DNA of 64,000 nt from Bradyrhizobium zhanjiangense (GCF_004114935.1 NZ_CP022221.1:248001-312000), one strand, 5' to 3'; numbered from the stretch's first letter, positions 1 through 15,088 are shown. Numbers and translations: made by a program. Notes: generated by a model not told the origin, from the letters alone.

Positions 1-1028
<1,028 letters not shown>

Positions 1029-1105
1029 GGCGTGTTCAGCAAAAGTGGAGACCGGTTTTGCGTAAAGAACACGCGACTTAGAAGGCGAAGGAGGATGTCG
1101 ACCGG

Positions 1106-1789
1106 ATGCTCGCCAGCACTGACAGCGAACTCGACCATGGGCCGCGGACCGAAAAGTCCGCGACCATGCGGATGTGCGCGGTCAGCCGCGAGGTCCGGCC
1201 GATCGACGAGCTGATCCGCTTCGTCGTATCGCCCCAAGGCGACATAGTTCCCGATCTCAAGCGCAAGCTGCCCGGACGTGGCATGTGGATCACCGCCTCA
1301 CGGCAGGTGGTTGCGGAAGCCGTGCGGCGTCACCAATTTAGCAAGGCCTTCAAGCGCGACCTGCGCACCCCCCAGACGCTTCCCGCCGACATCGAGACGC
1401 TTCTGGTTCGGAGCGTGACGGAAGCCCTTGGGATCGCCGCCAAGGCGGGCCAGGTCGTGGCTGGCTTCGGCAAGGTCGAGAACGCCCTTCGGGAAGGCAC
1501 GGTCGAGGTCCTGATCCATGCCAGCGACGGGGCCGCGGACGGAATCCGCAAATTGGACATGCTGGCGCGTCAAAATGCCGGAAATCGCGGCGCCACGCCG
1601 CCGATTCCCGTCATCACCGCGCTGAAATCGATAGAATTGGATTTGGCACTGACCCGGTCAAATGTGATACATGCTGCGCTGCTCGCGGGCCCGGCGAGCA
1701 GGTCATTCCTGTCACGTAGCCAGATGCTGGTCCGATACCGGATGGCGGACGATGACAAGACGGCCGAAAAGCACGGCCAGGATTTCTGA
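1106..1789 (+). CDS. ylxR: YlxR-family RNA-binding protein with C-terminal L7Ae-like domain (DUF448)
   Basis: This 227-residue protein has two parts. Residues ~20-85 form the YlxR domain, with MRMCAVSREVRP at its start and GRGMW in its middle. Residues ~105-195 resemble the L7Ae/L30e fold (ALGIAAKAGQVVAGFGKVENAL). Both folds bind RNA, and the gene lies between nusA and infB as in most bacteria. YlxR has been described as a nucleoid- or RNA-associated regulator, but its role in alphaproteobacteria is unclear. The start at 1106 has AAGGAGG about 11 nt upstream. The two-domain form is common in alphaproteobacteria, while Firmicutes carry the two domains as separate genes. Confidence 0.88.
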   Translation: MLASTDSELDHGPRTEKSATMRMCAVSREVRPIDELIRFVVSPQGDIVPDLKRKLPGRGMWITASRQVVAEAVRRHQFSKAFKRDLRTPQTLPADIETLLVRSVTEALGIAAKAGQVVAGFGKVENALREGTVEVLIHASDGAADGIRKLDMLARQNAGNRGATPPIPVITALKSIELDLALTRSNVIHAALLAGPASRSFLSRSQMLVRYRMADDDKTAEKHGQDF

Positions 1790-1859
1790 GAGACAACGAC
1801 GAACCGATACGACGGTGCGGCAACGCACAACGACAACAGATCAGGATTAGGACTGCTGA

Positions 1860-4568
1860 ATGGTTGATACCAAGACCCCTGGCGACAAGAAGCTGAGCGT
1901 TCCGAGCAAGACGCTATCGCTCAAGCCGCGCGTCGAAACGGGCACCGTGCGCCAGAGCTTCAGCCATGGCCGCAGCAAGCAGGTCGTGGTCGAGAAGCGC
2001 GGCAAGCGCCGCATTGGCGACGGCCCCGAGCCGCACGCGCCCGAGGTGACGGCGAAGCCGGCACCGGCCGCGCCCGCGCCGTCGCGCCCGGCGCCACCGC
2101 CCGCCTCGCCGCGCAACGCCGGTTCCGGCGTGGTGCTGCGTACCCTGACCGAGGACGAACGTTCCGCCCGTGCCAGCGCGCTGGCCGATGCCAAGCTGCG
2201 CGAGGTCGAGGAACGCCGCCAGGCCGAGGAAGAGGCCCAGCGCCGCGCGGTCCGCGAGGCCGCTGAACGCGCCGAGCGCGAAGCCGCCGAGGCCCGCCGC
2301 AAGGCCGAGGACGAGCGTCATCGCCACGAGGACGAAGCCAAGCGGAAGGCCGAGACCGAGGCCAAGAAGCGTTTCGGCGAAGGCGAGCAGCCTTCTGCCG
2401 CACGTCCCGCAATGGCAGCTCCGACCGCTCCTGCGCCGCGACACGGCGCCCCCGCGGCGCGGCCCGGCACCCCCACGACGGCACGTCCGGGAACAACGAC
2501 GGCGCGGCCTGCAACCACGACCGCGCAGCGTCCGGGTGGACCGGCTGGCCGCGGCCCCGCAGTTGCCGCCGAGCCCGACGAGGAGGAGGCTCCGCGCCAG
2601 ATCCGTCGCGGTCCCGGCGGCGCCATGCGTCCCGCGGCGGCCCCCAAGACCACGCACAAGCCCGGCCCGCAGAAGGAACGCGGTCGCCTCACCGTCGTCA
2701 CCGCGCTCAACGCCGATGACGTGCGCGAGCGCTCGATCGCCTCGTTCCGCCGCCGCACCCAGCGCCTCAAGGGCCATGCCTCGAACGAGCCCAAGGAAAA
2801 GCTCGTCCGCGAGGTGACGATCCCGGAAGCGATCACCATCCAGGAACTCGCCAACCGCATGTCCGAGCGCGCGGTCGACGTCATCCGCATGCTGATGAAG
2901 CAGGGCGCGATGCACAAGATCACCGACGTGATCGACGCCGACACCGCGCAGCTGATCGCCGAAGAGCTCGGCCACACCGTCAAGCGCGTCGCCGCCTCGG
3001 ACGTCGAAGAAGGCCTGTTCGACCAGGTCGACGATTCCACCGATACCGAGACGCGTTCGCCAGTCGTGACCGTGATGGGCCACGTCGACCACGGCAAGAC
3101 TTCGCTGCTCGACGCGCTACGCCATGCCAACGTGGTCTCCGGCGAAGCCGGCGGCATCACCCAGCATATCGGCGCCTATCAGGTGCTGTCGCCCGAGAGC
3201 GGCAAGAAGATCACCTTCATCGACACGCCCGGCCACGCCGCGTTCACCGCGATGCGCGCCCGCGGCGCCAAGGTCACCGACATCGTCGTGCTGGTGGTCG
3301 CGGCCGATGACGGCGTGATGCCGCAGACGGTCGAAGCCATCAATCACGCCAAGGCGGCAGGCGTGCCGATCATCGTTGCCATTAACAAGATCGACAAGCC
3401 CGACGCCAAGCCCGAGCGCGTCCGCACCGAGCTGCTCCAGCACGAGGTACAGGTCGAATCCTTCGGCGGCGAAGTCGTCGACGTCGAAGTGTCCGCCAAG
3501 AACAAGACCAATCTCGACAAGCTGCTCGAGATGATCGCGCTGCAGGCCGAAATCCTCGACCTGAAGACCAATTCGGAGCGTCCGGCCGAAGGCACCGTGA
3601 TCGAGGCCAAGCTCGATCGCGGCCGTGGTCCGGTCGCGACCGTGCTGGTCCAGCGCGGCACGCTCCGTGTCGGCGACATCATCGTCGCCGGGGCCGAGAT
3701 GGGCCGCGTCCGCGCGCTGATCTCCGATCAGGGCGAGACGGTGCAGGAGGCCGGTCCCTCGGTGCCGGTCGAGGTGCTCGGCTTCAACGGTCCGCCGGAG
3801 GCCGGCGATCGTCTCGCCGTGGTCGAGAACGAAGCCCGCGCCCGCCAGGTCACCAGCTATCGCGCGCACCAGAAGCGCGAGAACGCGGCGGCCTCGATCT
3901 CCGGCATGCGTGGCTCGCTCGAGCAGATGATGTCGCAATTGAAGACGGCGGGCCGCAAGGAATTCCCGCTGATCGTCAAGGCCGACGTGCAGGGCTCGCT
4001 GGAAGCGATCCTCGGCTCGCTGGAGAAGCTCGGTACCGACGAAGTCGCCGCCCGCATCCTGCATGCCGGCGTCGGCGGCATCTCGGAATCAGACGTGACG
4101 CTCGCGGAAGGCTTCAACGCCGCGATCATCGGCTTCTCGGTCCGAGCCAACAAGGAGGCCGCCGCGGCCGCCAAGCGCAACGGCATCGAGATCCGCTACT
4201 ACAACATCATCTACGACCTCGTGGACGACGTGAAGAAGGCGATGAGCGGCCTGCTCGCGCCGACCTTGCGCGAAACCATGCTGGGCAATGCCGAGATCCT
4301 GGAGATCTTCAACATCTCCAAGGTCGGCAAGGTCGCCGGCTGCCGCGTCACCGACGGCACCGTGGAACGCGGCGCCAATGTGCGCCTGATCCGCGACAAC
4401 GTCGTCGTGCACGAAGGCAAGCTGTCGACGCTCAAGCGCTTCAAGGACGAAGTGAAGGAAGTCCAGTCCGGCCAGGAATGCGGCATGGCCTTCGAGAACT
4501 ATCACGACATGCGTGCCGGTGACGTCATCGAGTGTTATCGCGTGGAGACGATCCAGCGCTCCCTGTAA
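1860..4568 (+). CDS. infB: Translation initiation factor IF-2
   Basis: IF-2 is the GTPase that brings fMet-tRNA to the 30S subunit and promotes subunit joining. At 902 residues it has a long, charged, low-complexity N-terminal region: an Ala/Glu/Arg coiled coil at ~95-180 and Pro/Ala/Thr-rich sequence at ~180-275. The IF2_N domain follows at ~320-370. The G domain shows GHVDHGKT (407-414), DTPGH (455-459) and NKID (509-512), followed by domains II, III and IV. The start at 1860 is preceded by AGGATTAGGA. A gap of 154 bp separates it from rbfA. The length is normal for rhizobia. Confidence 0.98.
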   Translation: MVDTKTPGDKKLSVPSKTLSLKPRVETGTVRQSFSHGRSKQVVVEKRGKRRIGDGPEPHAPEVTAKPAPAAPAPSRPAPPPASPRNAGSGVVLRTLTEDERSARASALADAKLREVEERRQAEEEAQRRAVREAAERAEREAAEARRKAEDERHRHEDEAKRKAETEAKKRFGEGEQPSAARPAMAAPTAPAPRHGAPAARPGTPTTARPGTTTARPATTTAQRPGGPAGRGPAVAAEPDEEEAPRQIRRGPGGAMRPAAAPKTTHKPGPQKERGRLTVVTALNADDVRERSIASFRRRTQRLKGHASNEPKEKLVREVTIPEAITIQELANRMSERAVDVIRMLMKQGAMHKITDVIDADTAQLIAEELGHTVKRVAASDVEEGLFDQVDDSTDTETRSPVVTVMGHVDHGKTSLLDALRHANVVSGEAGGITQHIGAYQVLSPESGKKITFIDTPGHAAFTAMRARGAKVTDIVVLVVAADDGVMPQTVEAINHAKAAGVPIIVAINKIDKPDAKPERVRTELLQHEVQVESFGGEVVDVEVSAKNKTNLDKLLEMIALQAEILDLKTNSERPAEGTVIEAKLDRGRGPVATVLVQRGTLRVGDIIVAGAEMGRVRALISDQGETVQEAGPSVPVEVLGFNGPPEAGDRLAVVENEARARQVTSYRAHQKRENAAASISGMRGSLEQMMSQLKTAGRKEFPLIVKADVQGSLEAILGSLEKLGTDEVAARILHAGVGGISESDVTLAEGFNAAIIGFSVRANKEAAAAAKRNGIEIRYYNIIYDLVDDVKKAMSGLLAPTLRETMLGNAEILEIFNISKVGKVAGCRVTDGTVERGANVRLIRDNVVVHEGKLSTLKRFKDEVKEVQSGQECGMAFENYHDMRAGDVIECYRVETIQRSL

Positions 4569-4622
4569 GTCCAAATCTTACCGAAGCGTTCGGATCTTTT
4601 TGAACTGAAATTGCGAGAGTGC

Positions 4623-4703
4623 GATGGCCGGATTTTTCCGGCCATCCACCTCTCTTCGTTTCAACAGGACAAATGACAATGCCCGTGTCCCAAACACGGG
4701 CAT
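4623..4703 (+). promoter_or_regulatory. Two strong hairpins in the infB-rbfA intercistronic gap
   Basis: There are two perfect 10-bp stems. The first has arms 4623-4632 and 4637-4646 with a TTTT loop. The second has arms 4679-4688 and 4694-4703 with a 5-nt loop. Neither is followed by a T run, so simple intrinsic termination is unlikely. They may be RNA-processing or stability elements. The second is built like the short genomic palindromes seen elsewhere in this window and may be a repeat insertion. Confidence 0.5.
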
Positions 4704-4722
4704 GACGAGGTGATTTTCGAGA

Positions 4723-5154
4723 ATGCCCCGCCATCATCAAAAGAAGAGTTCCGCAGCCGGAGGCTCGCAACGTCAGTTGCGCGTCGGCGAGCAGGTTCGC
4801 CATGCGATGGCCGAGATTCTGGCGCAAGGCAACGTGCATGATGCGGATCTCGAAGGTCACATCATCACCGTGCCGGAGGTGCGGATGTCGCCGGACCTGA
4901 AGCTCGCGACAATCTACGTGATGCCGCTCGGTGGCCGCGACACCGAGATCGTCATCGCTGCGCTCGAGCGCAACAAGAAATTCCTGCGCGGCGAAGTCGC
5001 GCGGCGCGTTAACCTGAAATTTGCACCTGACATTCGCTTCCGCGTCGACGAACGATTCGACGAGGCGGAACGGATCGAGAAGCTTTTGCGAACACCTGCG
5101 GTGCAGAAGGACTTGGAACAGGATCCGGATTCGGATCGGGAAGAAGAACGATGA
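4723..5154 (+). CDS. rbfA: 30S ribosome-binding factor RbfA
   Basis: RbfA is a small KH-type protein that binds immature 30S subunits and helps 16S rRNA 5'-end maturation and cold adaptation. This 143-residue protein matches the family along its length ([14 protein letters not shown] near 20, [12 protein letters not shown] near 60, [17 protein letters not shown] near 105). The N-terminus is short and basic. GAGGTGA lies upstream of the start. Its stop overlaps the start of truB in an ATGA arrangement, suggesting coupled translation. Confidence 0.96.
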   Translation: MPRHHQKKSSAAGGSQRQLRVGEQVRHAMAEILAQGNVHDADLEGHIITVPEVRMSPDLKLATIYVMPLGGRDTEIVIAALERNKKFLRGEVARRVNLKFAPDIRFRVDERFDEAERIEKLLRTPAVQKDLEQDPDSDREEER

Positions 5155-6272
5155 CGATGGACCCGGCTCACGACACGATCAGCGGCGAACAGGGCGATCA
5201 ACGCGACGTGCAGACAAATAATTTTGCCGATCTGGGCAGCAATTCTCAATCGTACCAGGAGCCGCGCCGCGTCAACAACGATCCGCGCGCCAAGCAGCAG
5301 CAGAAGGGCAACCAGCCGCGCCGCGACCGGCGCGACGTCCACGGCTGGGTCGTGCTCGACAAGCCGATCGGCATGACCTCGACCCAGGCCGTCGCCGTGC
5401 TCAAGCGCCTGTTCAACGCCAAGCGCGCGGGACATGCCGGCACGCTCGATCCGCTCGCCTCGGGCGGCCTGCCGATCGCACTCGGGGAGGCCACCAAGAC
5501 CGTTCCCTTCGTGATGGACGGCCGCAAGCGCTACCAGTTCACCGTATGCTGGGGCGAGGAACGCGACACCGACGATATCGAGGGTCGGGTCACCGCGACC
5601 TCCGACCAGCGCCCGACCCAGGAGGCCATCCTGGCCCTGTTGCCCCGCTTCACCGGGGTAATCGAGCAGATTCCGCCGCGCTATTCCGCGATCAAGGTCC
5701 AGGGCGAGCGCGCCTATGATCTCGCCCGCGACGGCGAGGTCGTGGAGCTGGCGCCCCGCCCCGTCGAGATTCACCATTTAACCCTTGTGGATCAACCGGA
5801 TAACGACCGGGCCGTGTTCGAGGCCGAGTGCGGCAAGGGCACCTATGTCCGGGCGCTGGCCCGCGATATGGGCCGGATTCTCGGCACTTATGGCCATATC
5901 TGCGCGCTGCGGCGGACCCTGGTCGGCCCATTTGGCGAAAACGACATGATTCCGCTGGATCAGCTGGAGGCTTTGTGCGATAGAGCCGCGTCCGGCGAGG
6001 GCAGCCTCGCCGACGCGCTTTTGCCCGTTGAGACCGCGCTGGACGACATCCCGGCACTGGCCGTCACTCGGGCTGATGCGGCAAGGCTCCATCGGGGCCA
6101 GGCCGTTTTGTTGCGCGGACGGGATGCGCCCACTTGTAGCGGCACAGTCTATGTCACGGTGGCAGGCCGTCTTTTGGCGCTTGCTGAAGTTGGCAATGGC
6201 GAAATCATCCCCAAGCGTGTGTTCAACCTGACCGGCCTGACTGCCAGCCCCGGTCGCAACGAGAGAAATTGA
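5151..6272 (+). CDS. truB: tRNA pseudouridine(55) synthase TruB
   Basis: TruB converts U55 of the T-loop to pseudouridine in almost all tRNAs. The 373-residue product has the catalytic motif GHAGTLDP, with nucleophile Asp100, and the KPIGMTS motif at ~71-77. The first ~60 residues are a Gln/Arg/Asn-rich, probably disordered extension not found in the ~314-residue E. coli protein. A later start is not obvious because no other Met or good ribosome site lies before residue 75. It overlaps rbfA by 4 bp and ends 2 bp before rpsO. Confidence 0.95.
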   Translation: MTMDPAHDTISGEQGDQRDVQTNNFADLGSNSQSYQEPRRVNNDPRAKQQQKGNQPRRDRRDVHGWVVLDKPIGMTSTQAVAVLKRLFNAKRAGHAGTLDPLASGGLPIALGEATKTVPFVMDGRKRYQFTVCWGEERDTDDIEGRVTATSDQRPTQEAILALLPRFTGVIEQIPPRYSAIKVQGERAYDLARDGEVVELAPRPVEIHHLTLVDQPDNDRAVFEAECGKGTYVRALARDMGRILGTYGHICALRRTLVGPFGENDMIPLDQLEALCDRAASGEGSLADALLPVETALDDIPALAVTRADAARLHRGQAVLLRGRDAPTCSGTVYVTVAGRLLALAEVGNGEIIPKRVFNLTGLTASPGRNERN

Positions 6273-6274
6273 CG

Positions 6275-6544
6275 ATGTCGATTGCCGCAGAACGCAAAGC
6301 GGAAGTCATCAAGACCAATGCCACCAAGGCCGGCGACACCGGCTCGCCCGAGGTTCAGGTCGCGATCCTGTCGGAACGCATCAACAACCTCACCAACCAT
6401 TTCAAGACCCACGTGAAGGACAACCATTCGCGTCGCGGCCTCTTGAAGCTGGTCTCGACCCGCCGCTCGCTCCTCGACTACCTCAAGAAGAAGGACGAGG
6501 CGCGGTACAAGGCGCTGCTCGAGAAGCACAACATTCGTCGTTAA
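6275..6544 (+). CDS. rpsO: 30S ribosomal protein S15
   Basis: S15 is a primary 16S rRNA-binding protein of the 30S platform and forms an intersubunit bridge. The 89-residue product is full length (MSIAAERK to HNIRR) and contains the signature [16 protein letters not shown] and [16 protein letters not shown]. The ATG at 6275 was chosen over an in-frame TTG two codons earlier because it gives the conserved N-terminus and has GAGAG upstream. It lies 2 bp after truB and is followed by an intrinsic terminator. Confidence 0.98.
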   Translation: MSIAAERKAEVIKTNATKAGDTGSPEVQVAILSERINNLTNHFKTHVKDNHSRRGLLKLVSTRRSLLDYLKKKDEARYKALLEKHNIRR

Positions 6545-6553
6545 GAGTTCCTG

Positions 6554-6576
6554 CGCGCGCCACTGGCGCGCGTTTT
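6554..6576 (+). terminator. Intrinsic terminator after rpsO
   Basis: A perfect 8-bp GC stem (CGCGCGCC at 6554-6561, GGCGCGCG at 6565-6572) has a 3-nt loop and is followed at once by TTTT. It lies 10 nt after the rpsO stop and separates the nusA-rpsO operon from pnp. Confidence 0.8.
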
Positions 6577-6923
6577 CGCGCGTGGTTTCGAACGAAAGCG
6601 CTTCCTTAAAGGTTTTTGATCGAGGCTGCGTGCGCGTCGGATGCGAGCCGTTGACGGCGAACATTCGGGGCATGATGAGCGAAGACCAAGGTTCGGTGTT
6701 CGCGTTCGTGCCGACTGACAGTCCAGCAGCAATCCGGCGGCTGGGCACAACGGGCAAGGCGCCCGTATGACCCGAAAGGATGGACGCCATCCGACATCCA
6801 AAAACCATGGCAGGATCGCAGGACGCTGATCACCCGCTCCGATCAGCGCCTCGCAATCTTGCGCATGGTTTTTGTTTTTCGAAGCGTGTCCCTTCTTTCG
6901 AGAACCCATGAAAGAAGACCTCT
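6577..6923 (+). promoter_or_regulatory. Long untranslated stretch before pnp (promoter and probable leader)
   Basis: About 350 bp lie between the rpsO terminator and pnp. I see no convincing gene: the short reading frames here lack ribosome sites and family features. In other bacteria pnp has its own promoter downstream of rpsO and a structured leader used for PNPase autocontrol after RNase III cutting. The position fits such a leader, but I cannot name a specific structure. Confidence 0.4.
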
Positions 6924-9086
<2,163 letters not shown>

Positions 9087-9112
9087 GTTCTCGCGACACG
9101 GTCAAAAACACG

Positions 9113-9139
9113 AAGGGCGGCCGAAAGGCCGCCCTTTTT
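9113..9139 (+). terminator. Intrinsic terminator after pnp
   Basis: A 10-bp perfect stem (AAGGGCGGCC at 9113-9122, GGCCGCCCTT at 9127-9136) closed by a GAAA tetraloop and ending in a T run. It lies 26 nt after the pnp stop. Confidence 0.9.
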
Positions 9140-9170
9140 GTTTGTGGCTTGTCCCGTGCAAAGTGCGCCC

Positions 9171-9285
9171 CCTCTCCCGCTTGCGGGAGAGGCGTAGGCG
9201 GCCTATGGCCGCCGTTCTTAGATGAAGAACGCCGATGCAAGGCATCGGCTACCTTCGGCGCGACCTCTCCCGCAAGCGGGAGAGG
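9171..9285. repeat. Palindromic repeat pair (CCTCTCCCGC type)
   Basis: Two short palindromes, 9171-9192 (centre TT) and 9264-9285 (centre AA), consist of CCTCTCCCGC facing GCGGGAGAGG. They flank a ~70-bp spacer with further small hairpins. The same unit recurs near 30.04 and 60.06 kb. The element sits between the convergent pnp and katG genes and may also end katG transcripts. Confidence 0.75.
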
Positions 9286-9294
9286 TGCAAGACC

Positions 9295-11573
<2,279 letters not shown>

Positions 11574-12500
11574 ATGATAAACCTGACGCTGCGGCAGCTC
11601 CGCTATTTCGATGCACTGGCGCGCCACGGCCATTTCGGCCGCGCGGCCGAGGCCTGCTCGATCTCGCAGCCGGCCTTGTCGATGCAGATCAAGGAGTTGG
11701 AAGAGACCCTTGGCGGCCTGCTGCTGGAGCGCAGCGCGCGGCAGGTCGCGCTGACCCGGTTCGGCGAGGAGCTCGCGCAACGCGTCCGCGACATTTTGCG
11801 CTCGGTCGATGAGCTCGGCGATTTCGCCCGGGCATCACGGGACCGCTTCGCCGGCCGCCTGCGCATTGGCATGATCCCGACCATCGCGCCCTATCTCTTG
11901 CCCAAGATCACCAAGAACCTGACGCGCATGCATCCGGAGCTCGATATCCGCGTGCGCGAGACCATGACGCCGCGACTGATCCAGGAGCTGGTCGAGGGCC
12001 GGCTCGACACCGCCATCGTCGCGCTGCCGGTGTCCGAGCCTTCGCTCACCGAGGTCGCGCTGTTCGACGAGAAATTCCTGCTGGTGCGTCCGGGCGCGGA
12101 CGAGGGCACTCCGGTGCCGTCGCGCGAGATGATGCGCGAGATGCGGCTGTTGCTGCTCGAGGAGGGGCACTGCTTCCGCGATCAGGCGCTGTCCTTCTGC
12201 AACATGCAATCGGCGCCGCCGCGCGAGATGCTGGATGCGAATTCCCTCTCGACGCTGGTCCAGATGGTCAGTGCCGGCATCGGCGTCACTTTGATCCCGG
12301 AGATGGCGGTGCCGGTGGAGACGCGATCGGCCTCGGTCTCGCTGGCGCGCTTCCGTGACCCCCAACCCTCGCGCACCATCGGCATGGTCTGGCGCAAGAC
12401 CAATCCGCTGGCGCGACAGCTGCTGCAGATCTCCGAGGTGGTGTGCCTGTCGGCCGGCAAGGCGCGCCCGCGTCCGGCCGCGCGCAGTCAGCGGGCTTGA
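11574..12500 (+). CDS. oxyR: Hydrogen peroxide-sensing LysR-type regulator OxyR
   Basis: OxyR senses peroxide through a reversible disulfide and activates katG and other defence genes. The 308-residue protein has the LysR winged-helix at residues 1-60 (TLRQLRYFDALARHGHFGRAAEACSISQPALS). The effector domain carries the redox pair Cys200 and Cys209 in EEGHCFRDQALSFC, with the same 9-residue spacing as E. coli Cys199/Cys208. It is divergent from katG, which supports the OxyR call over other LysR members. A basic Arg/Ala-rich tail ends the protein. Confidence 0.93.
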   Translation: MINLTLRQLRYFDALARHGHFGRAAEACSISQPALSMQIKELEETLGGLLLERSARQVALTRFGEELAQRVRDILRSVDELGDFARASRDRFAGRLRIGMIPTIAPYLLPKITKNLTRMHPELDIRVRETMTPRLIQELVEGRLDTAIVALPVSEPSLTEVALFDEKFLLVRPGADEGTPVPSREMMREMRLLLLEEGHCFRDQALSFCNMQSAPPREMLDANSLSTLVQMVSAGIGVTLIPEMAVPVETRSASVSLARFRDPQPSRTIGMVWRKTNPLARQLLQISEVVCLSAGKARPRPAARSQRA

Positions 12501-12507
12501 GCGCCGG

Positions 12508-12957
12508 ATGTCGCATCCGATCATCCGCCCAGCGCGCGCCGACGAACATGACGAGGTCGGCCGCGTCTGGATGGAGAGCTGGGTCTCGACCGGCCTCGCT
12601 GAGGCCAGCGACTTCCTGCTGGCCAACCTGCGTGCGCGCATCCGGCGCGAGATCGAGAACGGCTGGAGCCTGTTCGTCGCCGACGACAACGGCACGATCG
12701 CCGCGATGCTGGCGCTGCATCTGCCCAAGCGCTATCTCGACATGCTTTTCGTCGCGCCCGCCTATCAGAGCCAATCGCTCGGCCGGCAATTGCTCGCCTT
12801 CACGCGCACGCAACTGCCGGATGAGATGTACCTGCGCTGCGTGCGCGAGAACGAGAAGGCCTGGCGCTGGTACGAGCGCGAGGGCTTCGTATTCGAGAAG
12901 GAAGAGATCGAGCCGTCGAACGGGTTCGTGATGAAGTATTATCGGTGGAAGCGGTAG
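12508..12957 (+). CDS. GNAT-family N-acetyltransferase
   Basis: The 149-residue product has the GNAT layout: an N-terminal strand (IIRPARADEHDEVGRVW), a central beta strand and the acetyl-CoA loop V-A-P-A-Y-Q-S-Q-S-L-G-R-Q-L (~82-95), in which Q/S/L-G replaces the usual R/Q-x-x-G-x-G/A. It ends with NEKAWRWYEREGF, typical of motif B. The substrate is unknown. The ATG at 12508 is 8 bp after the oxyR stop; reading further upstream would run inside oxyR. It may be co-transcribed with oxyR. Confidence 0.8.
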   Translation: MSHPIIRPARADEHDEVGRVWMESWVSTGLAEASDFLLANLRARIRREIENGWSLFVADDNGTIAAMLALHLPKRYLDMLFVAPAYQSQSLGRQLLAFTRTQLPDEMYLRCVRENEKAWRWYEREGFVFEKEEIEPSNGFVMKYYRWKR

Positions 12958-13065
12958 CGACCGACGGGATAGACGACGTTTGCCGGGTGCAGCTTGCGGT
13001 TGTCACACTCCCACCCTAGTGTGGTGTGTCCGACGCCCCCTTGCCTCTGATCCCGCTTGGAATTC

Positions 13066-13902
13066 ATGTTTCGATTTGCTGCTTCGGTGCTCGTCCTGCT
13101 GTCCTTTCTGGCTCCGGCAGCCGCGCAAACCCCTCCTGCGACCGCAACTCCCTCCGCCCAGACCGCGCCCCAGGCAAAGCCGGCTGCCAAGAAGGCAACG
13201 GCGAAGCCGAAGGCTCCGGCTAAACCCACCGAGCAGACGACTGCCGGTCCTTGCGGCGTCGGCGTGATCGCGGCGACGCAGGACCCATTCGTCGTCGAGA
13301 AGATCGGCCTAACGGTGTTCGGCAACGAGTATGCGGAAGTGCCGGTTTCCTGGGGCCTTGACGACCTTGTCTTCGCACGTGTGCGTGCGGCGGCGGGCGC
13401 CACGCCGCTCAGGCGAATTGCCTACGCCAAAGGCGCGTTCGACGCCTATTATCATCCGAAGCCCAGTCTGTTTCGCAACGAGCGCGAAGAGCTGTCGAAC
13501 CTGATCCGTCAGATCGCGGGCAATGCCGGCTGCGAACGATATGTCGTCGTCACGCGCGGCGAGGGGATGCTGCCGGGGACCAATCAGCCGCTCCGGGGAC
13601 TCGGTATTCTCAATCGTGGCGCAGGTATCATCAGCTATTCGTTTCTGTACGCTTATATCGGCGTGACCGTGTTCGACGGCCAGACCTTTGAAATCAAGAA
13701 GGGGCCTGGCGTGACGCTGGAAGGCGTCATGAAGCATATGGCTGACAGTTTCGTGCAGGACGAACGTCTTCGCAAAGTAGACAACTCCCTGTTTCCGGTC
13801 ACGGCGGCCGACTCCGCCGGCAACACGACCCTGCGTGACAACGTGCGCGATTTCCTGACGGAGCGGCTAGACAAGATCTTACCGCCCTATTTCGCGCAGT
13901 GA
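13066..13902 (+). CDS. Exported protein of unknown function
   Basis: The 278-residue product begins with a clear Sec signal peptide (FAASVLVLLSFLAPAAAQ) and then a Pro/Ala/Lys-rich linker to residue ~60. A globular part follows with two Cys residues (PCGVG, and AGCERY near residue ~160). I do not recognise the family. The ATG at 13066 was chosen over an in-frame TTG three codons earlier. The C-terminal ~85 residues are repeated in a degraded copy immediately downstream, so the locus has undergone a partial duplication. Periplasmic location is inferred from the signal. Confidence 0.65.
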   Translation: MFRFAASVLVLLSFLAPAAAQTPPATATPSAQTAPQAKPAAKKATAKPKAPAKPTEQTTAGPCGVGVIAATQDPFVVEKIGLTVFGNEYAEVPVSWGLDDLVFARVRAAAGATPLRRIAYAKGAFDAYYHPKPSLFRNEREELSNLIRQIAGNAGCERYVVVTRGEGMLPGTNQPLRGLGILNRGAGIISYSFLYAYIGVTVFDGQTFEIKKGPGVTLEGVMKHMADSFVQDERLRKVDNSLFPVTAADSAGNTTLRDNVRDFLTERLDKILPPYFAQ

Positions 13903-13921
13903 GACGCGGTGGGGTATAAGG

Positions 13922-14237
13922 ATGAACGTTCTCGCCGCTGTCGCGATGGTCTCATATGCACTGTTATCGCCAAGCGGCGGTCTATGACGATCAGACCTTG
14001 GAGTTGACGAAGGAGGCGCCTGCCTTGATGACGGATGACACCTATATCGAGCGCATGACGCACAATTTTCTCGGCGGCCCCTCAACCCAGCTGGATCGCG
14101 CGATGTTTCCCGAAAAGCCTGCGGACGTGGTCAACAATCCGGTGCTCCGCGAGGGCGTGCGCACGCTGCTGACGAAAAGCCTCGACGAGACATTGCCATC
14201 CTTGTTGCAACAACCGGCGCAGACTCCGTCACGCTGA
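13922..14237 (+). pseudogene. Degraded partial tandem copy of the upstream exported protein
   Basis: From 13956 a 93-residue frame reads AAVYDDQTLELTKEAP...DETLPSLLQQ. It aligns with the C-terminal third of the preceding gene (GVTVFDGQTFEIKKGP...DKILPPYF). Just upstream, a different frame starting at 13922 reads AVAMVSYALL, matching that gene's GIISYSFLY, and then stops. The match therefore crosses frames near 13965, as expected after a 1-nt shift, and the N-terminal two thirds are absent. I call it a remnant; a short expressed protein from 13956 cannot be excluded. Confidence 0.65.
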
Positions 14238-14380
14238 TTGAAGGGGTCCGCCGACTTCGCGTTGACCAAGATGTGGCGACCGGGCGCCGCATCCGCCTAG
14301 GCGTAGTGCGTTGCGAATGCGTAGCAAACGCGTCATGAATTGCGCGCCGTTCGCCTCTCGCCGATGGAAGGTTCCTCGCC

Positions 14381-14977
14381 ATGATCAAGCTCTATTGGTC
14401 GCCCCGCTCGCGCTCGTTCACGACGCTCTGGCTGATGGAAGAGAGCGGCCTCGCCTATGAACGCGTGCTGACCGACATCTCGACCGGCGCGCAGAAGACG
14501 CCGGACTATTTGAAGATCAACCCGATGGGCAAGGTGCCGGCGCTGACCGACGGCGACGCCGCGCTCGGCGAGGCCGCTGCGATCTGCGCCTACATTGGCG
14601 ATCGCTATCCCGAGACCAAGCTCGCGCCCGCTGTGACCGATCCGCGCCGCGCGCGCTATCTGCAATGGCTGTTCTTCTCGCCGGGCTGCATCGAGCCCGC
14701 CATCATCCAGATCTACACCAAGATCGAGATCCCGACCTCGACCGCGGCCTGGGGCAGCGCGACACAGGTCTTCGACGTGCTGGAAGCCTCGCTCGAGAAG
14801 GGGCCGTGGATTCTCGGCGAGGAATTTTCTGCCGCCGACATCACCATCGGCTCCGACCTGAATTTCGCGGTGCGGCTGTTCAAGATGGTGCCGTCGCGCC
14901 CGGCGTTCGACGCCTATCTCGCGCGCTGCATGGCGCGGCCGGCATTGCAGCGCGCCGAGAAGATCGCGGCGGGGTAA
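14381..14977 (+). CDS. Glutathione S-transferase family protein
   Basis: The 198-residue protein has an N-terminal thioredoxin-fold GST domain (MIKLYWSPRSRSFTTLWLMEESGLAYERV), the cis-Pro turn NPMGKVPAL at ~50-58 and an EAAAIC motif for glutathione binding. An all-helical C-terminal domain contains the ADITIGSDL N-capping box. It probably conjugates or reduces small molecules with glutathione in the cytosol, but the substrate is unknown. A GC-rich gap and a repeat flank it, so it appears monocistronic. Confidence 0.88.
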   Translation: MIKLYWSPRSRSFTTLWLMEESGLAYERVLTDISTGAQKTPDYLKINPMGKVPALTDGDAALGEAAAICAYIGDRYPETKLAPAVTDPRRARYLQWLFFSPGCIEPAIIQIYTKIEIPTSTAAWGSATQVFDVLEASLEKGPWILGEEFSAADITIGSDLNFAVRLFKMVPSRPAFDAYLARCMARPALQRAEKIAAG

Positions 14978-14987
14978 ACGAGCTCTC

Positions 14988-15078
14988 GTAGGGTGGGCAA
15001 GCGTAAGCGTGCCTACCATCTGTCCCGAATTGTCGAGAGATGGTGGACACGTCGCTTGCGCTCCTTTGCCCACCCTAC
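14988..15078. repeat. Inverted-repeat element (GTAGGGTGGGCAAGC type)
   Basis: The arms GTAGGGTGGGCAAGCG at the left end and the inverse at the right end (TTGCCCACCCTAC, ending 15078) bracket a ~55-bp core. A second copy lies at 35689-35782. It lies between the convergent GST and fabI genes. Confidence 0.75.
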
Positions 15079-15088
15079 AGAATCTCAG

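Noticed and set aside
6582..6770. Possible small gene between rpsO and pnp
   Set aside because: It has no ribosome site, an unusual start context and no family resemblance; it overlaps the probable pnp leader.
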